Of a DNA stretch of 64,000 bases, positions 56,441 to 64,000 are shown in pieces. The translations under genes were made by a program, and so were the position numbers. The notes under the pieces are model-generated. The model was not told the origin of the DNA. It did no database searches and worked only from the letters and a program-made list of their open reading frames with translations. This DNA comes from Fonsecaea monophora (taxonomy: Eukaryota > Ascomycota > Eurotiomycetes > Chaetothyriales > Herpotrichiellaceae). Location: positions 165,664-229,663 of the forward strand of contig NW_019173983.1 in NCBI RefSeq assembly GCF_001642475.1, given 5' to 3'. How positions within the stretch are numbered: the first letter of the stretch is position 1; the number at the start of each line of letters is the position of its first letter.

Positions 56441-58819
56441 CTAAAACTTCTTCTTGAAGGTCCTCCTAAAAAACTCCTCTGTGTAGTTCCCTTCGCTGTC
56501 AAGCTCCTGTTCACATTCCCTCCAAGCGTTGATGATCATATCTTTTCGGTGGCCGTCTCGTGGTTTGATGTCGCATCTACCAAGACACAATCAGTCGGTG
56601 TGAGCTTCAGGAACAACAGACATGGTTAACGTTGGGGAATGACTACTAACTCAAAATCAGCAGGGCGGACAATAAATCCTGGTGTCACGGCGTCGGGTTC
56701 GATCGGGGTTGGGTTGCCATTGCTGTCGTACTTGCGTCGGATATCAAATGACCATAGCATGCGCGAGATTGCGATGAAGAGGGCTCGCTCGGCGACGTGG
56801 AATCCAGGGCAGACACGCCTTCCACCGCCAAAGGTAAAGTGAGGCCGTTTGGAAGAGTCGGGGCTGATCGCCGTGCTTTCGAGGGCGGTGCTTTCGTCGG
56901 TGAAACGCTCGGGTCTGAATTGCCGGGGCTCTGCAAATGTCCCGTGGTTTAAAGTCCACACCTGGAAGAATGAGCTTGATTAGCCCATGGATGGAATCAA
57001 TCTGCTCGCCAAGGGGATGAACATGCATTGATCAAAACCAACGAACGCTTGGGAATGACCATCCCGTTATAAACGTCGTCCTTCAGTAAGGAATGAGGTG
57101 CTGCCGCCGTCAGAGGACTAGGGGCCCCTGTACGACCTGTCAGATGTCGGACATATATATGGCCTGACCTGACCGTAGCTCACATCGCACCGTCTCCTCC
57201 ACGATCGCACGTATATACGGGAGACGTGCTCGGTCATCCCAGCTCGGCATCTTGTCTGCACCTATGACGGAATCGATTTCTTTTTGGCCTTTGGCCTGGA
57301 CTTCGGGATACAGAGCCATGGCCTAACAACGCAGCATCAGCACAATGGCCTCATCAGGCGAGACACTTCGATTCGATGGGGAAGCGAAACTGACCTTTAT
57401 GAAGCCCATCAATGTATTACTCGTCGTGTCCCTTGATAAGGTCAGAGTCCCAGGTTTATTCATTCCACTTGCCCTCAGTTGAGGGTAGTATTTCTAGTGA
57501 ATATAACGAGCTACTCACATTGCTGCACCGAACCCATTGCCGGCGTTATGTGCAATTTGTACATCCTCAAGTCTGTCGGCGTCCTTGTCGAGGAGCATGT
57601 CAGCTGTAAAGCCTAGGGTACAGAGGGTCTTGTTAATGAGGATTTCTCATGGCGAGGGAGGCAGAGAGGCACTCACAAGGATAATGCTTGCCCTCCTGGA
57701 TCCTCCTCTTTGCTTCTTCCAGCAAGGGGAGGAAGGTAGCATTCTCCAATTGTCGAATGCGACGCAATGTGCGCTTGTAGGAGCTCATCCAATGGGGCAT
57801 GATGCGGTACCATGGCTTGAGAAAGGGGTAAAAGTCCACGAGTTGGAAATTGATTGCGTCTGAAGTGGCGTCAAACCACTACTAGTCGTCTTGGGTGTCA
57901 GAGCATATCTTTCGTCTTTCATATTTCAGATAGACATGTTTTGACAACTTGAAGGTTTACATTACCTCCAAGAGTCTCTTCACCCAACCATCATGGATCT
58001 TGGGGGTTCTCCACCCATATATCAAGGTCGTGGACACGCTTGCGGTAAATCTTCGCGTGTGTTCGAGAAACTCTTCGGGTTGGTAGAGAAGATCATGGAG
58101 GAACTGAACAGACTCGAAATGCTGAGGTAATTAGTATTCTCATGTCAGTAGTATCCTGTGATTGCCAATCCAGAGGTGCGATCGTGTAGTATTTACCTGA
58201 TAGGGCAAATACGTGTCGGTGGTTTTCACGTTCAGACGAGCATGATACAGTTTCCGCTGCCTGCGCCACATATCATCGTTGCTGTCCTCGGACCTTTAGT
58301 GTCTGTTCTGTCTGCTTCGGCGAACCCTTGTCCCCCGGGTTTCGACTTACTCGCGAAGGAGAATATTGTAGTTGTCAAGGTATTCACGAATATAGATGTC
58401 CGGTCTGGCAGAATAAATGTTGCTTCTCTTCTCGAGCAATTCCCGAACCACTGTGGGGTGGTTGAGCATGATCATATCAGTGGCACCCAGTTTCAGGGAG
58501 ACGATTGGGCCATCTGGTCGCGATCTCAGTAAGTTGGGCACTCGTCATAGAGCTGGCTGGACTCTGTACATTTTTGAGCAATCTCTTGGAAACCAAGGTG
58601 GAAGTTCTTGATTGGTATCTGTAGCAAGTTGCCTACGATCGGTATCGTTGGCGGACCTGAAAAAAGTTAGACAGCAGCGAGCATTGCAGCAGGTTTGAAC
58701 GTACCGGGCGGATAGTTTTTGGGCCTCATTCCTATATGTAGAATTTTGTATAGTATGAACAGGCCGACGACGACGACAACATATTGGATGGTACTAATAT
58801 CTCCTGTGGACACAGCCAT
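56441..58819 (-). CDS. Cytochrome P450-3
   Basis: Nine or more exons, roughly 520-540 aa. Exon 1 (from 58819) carries the anchor IQYVVVVVGLFILYKILHIG and the hinge YPPG, which joins PPTIPIVGNLLQ after an intron. Then follow QKYGPIVSLKLGATDMIML, VVRELLEKRSNIYSARPD, HARLNVKTTDTYLP, FYPFLKPWYRIMPHWM, an I-helix GAAMDTTSNTLMGF (made by splicing), IVEETVRC (ExxR) and the heme loop FGGGRRVCPG. The last exon ends EEFFRRTFKKKF. All splice joins I tried stay in frame. The I-helix reads Ala-Ala-Met-Asp-Thr-Thr instead of the usual Ala-Gly-x-Asp-Thr-Thr. It is more distant from P450-1 and P450-2 than they are from each other. Substrate unknown. Confidence 0.85.
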
Positions 58820-60565
58820 GATCCTACTAGAGCTGGCAGGACTCATGATGCTACCTGGGTACTCGGTTGTAGTATTCTGCTATTCTTTGATAATTACACA
58901 GTCAACGCGGCGAGGTCATTCAGAAAACCCTCTTTGGGCTTCTCCCTCCGGCGTTGAGATCTATAGACCCATCTCAAGGTCACCGAACCAGCTAGGTAAA
59001 GCCTAAGTTCACCCACCTTTCGGGAATGTTTTTCAGCAGAAGCACTCCGAAGTGTACTACAGTCCCCGGATCATAGGAGGATTAATACTCCGTAAGCCGG
59101 ATATGGAGACCCCATATTCTCGTAGAGCCCCACACAGAAGTAGTAGAAAGCGGCATCCGGGTCGGCGACCTTCCGGGACAAAAGGACTACGACGTAACAT
59201 TTATCCGTTTGTAGGAGATTCCTTAGGGAGAATCCAAGATTGACATCGTGGTAATGCATTTTGAGGAACACCGTAACGTGCGTGCATAAATGTGTACGAG
59301 AGCTCAAGCAAGGAGAGAAGTGAAATCACTTGTGGGTACATATGACTAGTCACGTGATGGGGTCAATTTCCCAACTGGAATGGTTCCGACGAACATGGAA
59401 ATCGTTCCTGCCAGGTGGATAACGCGTGCTGAATTAGGAAAGTTTCGTGCCGCGTTTCGAGTGCAACTGTACTTGTGGAATGGAGTTTCTGGCAATTCCT
59501 GCCGCATACTACTTGGTAGAAGTCTGTAACACTGTAAATGCGCGTGTGATGAGTGAGGCTCAAGTGACATGACTCTACACCAACCTCGATAATACCATGA
59601 TCAGCCCAAGCCAACAACACCTTTAGCACCGCTACTACATAGTGAAGAGTATCTACAAGGTACTTGGCTCGAAATTTTTGCACAGTAGTTTTAGTTAGTA
59701 GAGCGGGCGATTCGAGCGTATTGATAGAGTCGCCTCCTGGAGTAGTTCAGTCCGCGCCTGGTGACTCTTAACCACCTCTCCAAGATGGAGCTACAATCTT
59801 TGCAGAAGCTTCAAGGAGCCACGACTACAGTAGTACTGTATAGTGCTTGAAAGAGCACTGGCAGCGACGTCTCTCATTAATTATCGATAAGTCACTTACT
59901 ACTAGTGGTTTAATAGTACTGTACAGTGTTGATGTGCATACGACGCGCATCCGACACTGCATCAAAACTGCATCAGAGCAGCATCAAACAGCTCGGGGTG
60001 GACAGTCTAGTAATTGTACTCATCTGGCTGAGACTCTGCAGTCCAAGTTGTTGTTTCCGAGAAAACTTTCACGCTCGCTCAGCCTTACCACACAAATGAT
60101 CTCATGGCTGGCTGAATTGCATGTTTTGTAGAGGTGCTGTTGAAAGATGCAGGGTCTTGATGCTGAAATCGACTTGATTGGCCAGACGAGAGGAGAAGGT
60201 GTTCAGCTCCAAATTACTCTTACCGAATCGGGCGAGAGACAAATGGTGGGTTGCGCCTTCCCAAGCAGTACCTGCGCACGTGGAATCCAGACCGCAACTT
60301 GAAATTCACAACGAATCCAATCAATCACTTTGAGTTCCTTGTACTGCAAGGTCCTACAGCTCTCAGACACCACCCTTGGTCGTCCCAGGGTCCAGAGCTC
60401 TCAAGCTGAAACTCAGCCACCAGCCTCAGCCTCACCGATTAGTCCAGGCTATTCCCGAGCTCCTCTTATGAATAAAGAGAGGCAGATTCTCTGCTCCTTC
60501 TATCTCCCTCTCACCACGATTGCTGCTGCCTACTACTAGTACTTACTTAGTAGTACGTTCTCATC
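58820..60565. other. Long non-coding region with short palindromic words
   Basis: No gene recognised in 1.7 kb. The P450-3 promoter is on its left and the GH13 promoter on its right. Short self-complementary words built on TAGTACTA/ACTAGT recur at about 59826, 59911 and 60530-60555. Just before the GH13 start codon is CTTACTTAGTAGTACG. Confidence 0.5.
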
Positions 60566-62608
60566 ATGGCGCCAATATTCGATCTGCTTCAACGCCGCAA
60601 GGAACGATTCGTGCTTTGGTCTCCAGCCAGCCAGTCAGTGCCGCGATTGATTCTCGGCACTTTCAAGGCTACACCAAGCCCCGGAGCGGTGACGACTTTA
60701 TTCACTGGCGACCTGTCACAAACGCAGAACGGCCTTTGGGAACTCGCCCCAAGTACCATACAACCACCGCTGCAGAATGACAAAGTCTACCATTACTGGT
60801 TCGAGGTGGATAACACCTATCCTACCTCAACAGGTTCGGCCAAGATCAAAATAACAGACCCGCTCGCATACACTGTAGACTACAGGCAATTTGGGGACCA
60901 ACCACGGGCTGCTTCGATGCAGCCTCCAGCAGTGATCAAGTTCCGTGACGGAAAGCTATGGCCGTGTGATATCGACGGGACAGAAGTGGAACCTGTACCT
61001 GATCCAGTCCAATCCCAAGTTCCCCCCAACAATCAGATGGTCATCTACGAGTTGCCAGCTTCGTGGGCGAAATCTGGCCCAAATGGAAAGCAAATTGATC
61101 GAGGCACCTTTGCCGATGTCCAAGCTTTGTTCGACAAGGCCACTCCCGGGGTCAGATTCAGCAGCATCTCTGCGGTTCGGAAAGAGGCTATTGTGGCTGA
61201 TCTTGGGATCAATGCTTTGGAGCTCCTGCCCATCGCAGACTCCAAGTATCAGGATCAATGGGGATACTCGACCGCTCATTACTTTGCCCCTGACGCGGAT
61301 CTTGGTTCAACTGCTAGCCTCGTTGACCTTATTCAGACAATAACACCTAGCACAAGACTGATTCTGGACACGGTCATGGCGTTTGGCCATGACCCCTACA
61401 TATATGCTGCATTCATGCAGTTTCATCTTGTTGCTCTGGATCCCGACCATCCAAACGACCCATTGCAAAAATTCACGGAATCTGGGAATGCCGACAGCTA
61501 CACATCCCACAACCAAGGACCGAGGAACCCGTACGGAGGGAGTCTCTGGCGATATATCAAGGATCCCCAGCAGACGTATGATCCACAGACGGGTCAAGCG
61601 ACCTTGAAACATCCGCCGTCGTGGTCATTCCACAGGGCTCACCTCCATCGCTGGCTGCTCGATTTCGGCGTCTCTGGTCTTCGATTGGACAGCATCAACA
61701 ATGTAGCCAACTACAACTTCATCAAATATTACAAGGACTACGCGTGGCAACTACATCAGGCAAGAGGTGGCTCGACCAACAAGTTCATCGTCATAGGAGA
61801 AGAGCTTAGCGTGCCGAAAGATCTTCTCACCTCTGGCACCCTGAACGCACTGTGGAACGAACCTTTCCAGGGCCGCATCCGAGCGGCAATCGTGGGAGAA
61901 GCTGCTGACGGTGATAACTTTGAGTGGACAGTCAGAAAGATGGTCGACTGCACCTTGGACGGATACACAGATGGAGCGCAAGCGGTAAACTACATAACAT
62001 CGCATGATGTCGAAGGAAATCGGAAGGAAAGACTGTACAACTTCCTGTCTAACTGCAGGGTCGATGACATCGAACGACGGGCCAAACTGGCGTTCGCATG
62101 CTTTCTCACCGCTGTTGGGATCCCTATGATTTTCGCTGGTGAAGAGTTTTGTGATCAGATGGACCTGGACATTTCCGAAAAACAATCAGATCCCGTGAAC
62201 TATGAGCGAAAAAGTGACGACTGGAGGACTCGGGTCTTCAATTATGTGGCCACGCTCGTTGATCTGCGCAAGAATTGTCCTGCGCTGGCCGTGGACGACA
62301 CATCGTTCATCCACGTCGACCAGAGCCGTGGCGGCAAAATTATGGCCTGGGTGCGAGGGACGACCAATCCCGTGGTTGTCGTTGCCAACTTTACGGATCA
62401 AGACACTCCGGGGGCTCAGTATGTTGTGCCGAATTGGCCAGATAGAGACCGCAATGACTGGAGGGAGATTACACAGAATCGGGCAGTGCCTGCGGCGTGG
62501 GTTGGAAAGGAGCCCTTGATGCATTGGGAAGCAAAGGTGTATACGTGTTGGAAGGCTGGTGCTGCGAATGGGCAGACGAATGGTGTGAACGGTACGCACA
62601 GCGGGTGA
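60566..62608 (+). CDS. GH13 alpha-amylase-family enzyme (CBM48-like N-terminus)
   Basis: Intronless, 680 aa. The N-terminal ~130 residues look like an E-set/CBM48-like domain (FVLWSPASQSVPRLILGTF; YHYWFEVDN). The TIM-barrel catalytic domain has Asp375 as nucleophile in GLRLDSI, Glu412 as acid/base in VIGEEL and Asp481 in SHDVEG. Region I is altered to LDTVMAFGHD where most GH13 enzymes have DVVxNH. A C-terminal beta domain follows. There is no signal peptide, so it is intracellular. The closest groups are branching-enzyme, pullulanase or trehalohydrolase-like GH13 members acting on alpha-1,4/1,6 glucans. The exact reaction cannot be set. It lies outside the P450 cluster and is probably unrelated to it. 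Confidence 0.85.
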   Translation: MAPIFDLLQRRKERFVLWSPASQSVPRLILGTFKATPSPGAVTTLFTGDLSQTQNGLWELAPSTIQPPLQNDKVYHYWFEVDNTYPTSTGSAKIKITDPLAYTVDYRQFGDQPRAASMQPPAVIKFRDGKLWPCDIDGTEVEPVPDPVQSQVPPNNQMVIYELPASWAKSGPNGKQIDRGTFADVQALFDKATPGVRFSSISAVRKEAIVADLGINALELLPIADSKYQDQWGYSTAHYFAPDADLGSTASLVDLIQTITPSTRLILDTVMAFGHDPYIYAAFMQFHLVALDPDHPNDPLQKFTESGNADSYTSHNQGPRNPYGGSLWRYIKDPQQTYDPQTGQATLKHPPSWSFHRAHLHRWLLDFGVSGLRLDSINNVANYNFIKYYKDYAWQLHQARGGSTNKFIVIGEELSVPKDLLTSGTLNALWNEPFQGRIRAAIVGEAADGDNFEWTVRKMVDCTLDGYTDGAQAVNYITSHDVEGNRKERLYNFLSNCRVDDIERRAKLAFACFLTAVGIPMIFAGEEFCDQMDLDISEKQSDPVNYERKSDDWRTRVFNYVATLVDLRKNCPALAVDDTSFIHVDQSRGGKIMAWVRGTTNPVVVVANFTDQDTPGAQYVVPNWPDRDRNDWREITQNRAVPAAWVGKEPLMHWEAKVYTCWKAGAANGQTNGVNGTHSG

Positions 62609-63411
62609 GCAGACGCAGTGATATTGACCCTGATCGTTCATTCGTCCCATTTGATACGGGGATTTTGGCCATGACATCCTAGTACTAGGTGACTATCAGC
62701 AGATACTTAATGTCTATTGCGTGAGACTGTGATACCTCCTGTCTGTACCTCACAACTAATAGGTAGTATATTCCATTTTGATGGTCAAGCCACTACTAAG
62801 TACTTAGTTGATATAGGGATCTGAATGACAAGGCTGACGGTTCAAGGGGCATGGAGATAAGGGTCTCGAGGCGATGGTGATGATGGCGGTAGTGTATGTA
62901 TATCCTTACTCAGTAGATACCTATGCTAGGTACTAGTATGGTACGCGGTACGAGATGTACTACCACTACTACTACTCGCACACCTCGTGATACGGTAGAC
63001 AAGGGGCGAACGCAGGGACGGCCAGTTAGTGCCTCAATAGTCAGTCCATCGACAGCGTCTCTCCGGCAATGTCCCGCTCCACGGCTACCAAGTAGGCAGC
63101 ATGCAAAGGAGGGGGGCCCAAAAAAAAAGAATGGATGAGGCGACCAATCAGCCAATTAACCAGGTACCTAGGCTAGATGGTAGTAAATAGCTTTGACGAG
63201 TCTTACATACATGCATACATACTACATACATTCATCCTAAATATATCTATACTTAGCACCCAATACTAATATGCCTGATCTAGTCCTTGGGGAGTTTCGT
63301 CGTCATGTCCAATTTTGAGGACTCTACCAAGGGACCGAAAAAAAAATTAAATAGTCAAAGGAGTCGTGAAGAGACTGAGACAAATGAATGAATGAATGGG
63401 TGAATGAGTGA
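62609..63411. other. Intergenic region with repeats
   Basis: The 3' side of the GH13 gene and upstream region of the last gene. Palindromic CCTAGTACTAGG-type words occur near 62680, 62791 and 62925. A GAAT tetranucleotide run lies at 63381-63413. No gene seen. Confidence 0.5.
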
Positions 63412-63413
63412 AT
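63381..63413. repeat. GAAT tetranucleotide microsatellite
   Basis: About eight imperfect copies of GAAT/GGTGAAT directly before the start codon of the last gene. Confidence 0.75.
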
Positions 63414-64000
63414 GGATCATCAAATGGCGTCGTCAACTCACGCGACTGACGGTGCCGCTGACCGTGACCGTGACCGTGACGGCAACAATACATATGTCGT
63501 CCCCCAAAATATAAACACACACTGTCCCGAGACAGTCGACGCCGACGAACTCGAACAGGCCCTCAAGGACCGCGAGACCTGGACGAATGTCGCGTGGAAG
63601 GGCGTGCATGTTCTCGATATTGACGACGAGGGGGGGACGTCTCGTGAGTTTTTTGCAGCCTTTACCCAGCTGGATCTTTTCTTTGTCTCGAGGGGTTATT
63701 TTGTCTGACTGTTCGTGAGGCAGATTGGCGTCGCAACTTGGATGGTCGGGCACTGGAGAGGTTCTTGTCGGTGAGTACTCCATATATCTCCAAGTGTCTA
63801 AATATGATAATCCATCTATGGTTCCTTTTCACCTGCTTCTACATGTGATAGGCACTGCTAGCCTGGCTGCCTGCCTGTCTGGTTGACTGACCGGTCGCCA
63901 AATGCAGGACTCGCATCCTCCGCCCCAGAACTGCTTCGTGCGCGTATTGTATGCCTCCTTCAATCACCTCCCCCCCCCCCTCTCCCCCCCCCCCCCCCCC
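63412..64000 (+). CDS. Unrecognised gene, 5' part only
   Basis: Exon 1 (63412-63643) encodes a start with a Asp-Arg repeat (DRDRDRD, from a GTGACC hexamer run at 63459-63480), then VDADELEQALKDRETW and WKGVHVLDIDDEGG. Exon 2 (63724-63770) adds WRRNLDGRALERFLS, and exon 3 (from 63908) adds DSHPPPQNCFVRV. The joins are in phase and use good GTGAGT donors. I do not recognise the family. A CorA-like cation transporter N-terminus is one possibility, but it is not proven. The gene continues beyond the window into poly-C sequence, so it is truncated here. Confidence 0.55.
63970..64000. repeat. Poly-C run at the window end
   Basis: Nearly pure C from 63970 to the last base, broken by one TCT. It may be a real homopolymer or the ragged end of an assembly contig. 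Confidence 0.8.

Noticed and set aside
63970..64000. Poly-C end as a telomere or biological boundary
   Set aside because: The run is plain C with no TTAGGG-type unit and looks more like an assembly edge or homopolymer.

Overview
The window is nuclear DNA of a filamentous ascomycete (Pezizomycotina). Most genes are split by 45-110 bp introns with GT-AG ends. The protein families are typically fungal: Zn(II)2Cys6 activators with fungal-specific middle domains, multi-intron P450s, DUF3405, a MUP1-like permease and TRI12-type MFS. The richness in P450s, flavin monooxygenases and ring-cleaving enzymes would suit a Chaetothyriales-like black fungus, but that is a guess. No tRNA, rRNA, CRISPR array or complete transposon was recognised.

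Left arm (0.6-15.1 kb): a membrane-anchored protein with a linalool dehydratase/isomerase-like domain, a MUP1-like amino acid permease, a dynamin-family GTPase, a DUF3405 type II membrane protein and a catalase-fold heme protein. These look like general genome content.

First lobe of the oxidative cluster (15.7-36.9 kb): four back-to-back divergent pairs. They are P450-1/MDR reductase, extradiol (LigB/DODA) dioxygenase/Baeyer-Villiger monooxygenase, SnoaL-like protein/Zn2Cys6 activator, and FAD monooxygenase 1/multicopper oxidase. An MFS exporter and a divergent tail-anchored aldehyde-dehydrogenase-like protein follow.

Gene graveyard (about 37.1-40.3 kb): broken pieces of a second Baeyer-Villiger-type monooxygenase, a copper P1B-ATPase and probably an NmrA-like reductase. 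Another unrecognised decayed stretch lies at 43.1-44.2 kb.

Second lobe (40.8-58.8 kb): a second Zn2Cys6 regulator, an HSL-type alpha/beta hydrolase, FAD monooxygenase 2 (paralogue of 1), a TRI12-type MFS, P450-2 (paralogue of P450-1), an NmrA-like reductase and a third P450.

Right arm (58.8-64 kb): a long non-coding stretch, an intracellular GH13 enzyme and the 5' part of an unrecognised gene that runs into a poly-C end.

How the genes may work together (inference): the two lobes carry hydroxylases (three P450s, two class A flavin monooxygenases), an extradiol ring-cleavage enzyme, an ester-forming BVMO, a hydrolase, reductases, a laccase-like oxidase, two transporters and two regulators. 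No polyketide synthase, NRPS, terpene synthase or prenyltransferase is visible. That reads best as a catabolic or detoxification cluster for an aromatic or polycyclic compound. The alternative is the tailoring part of a biosynthetic cluster whose core gene lies outside. Exon joins were worked out by hand. For ten genes (LDI-like, dynamin, catalase-like, P450-1, dioxygenase, both FAD monooxygenases, multicopper oxidase, first MFS and NmrA-like) the summed exon length is an exact multiple of three.
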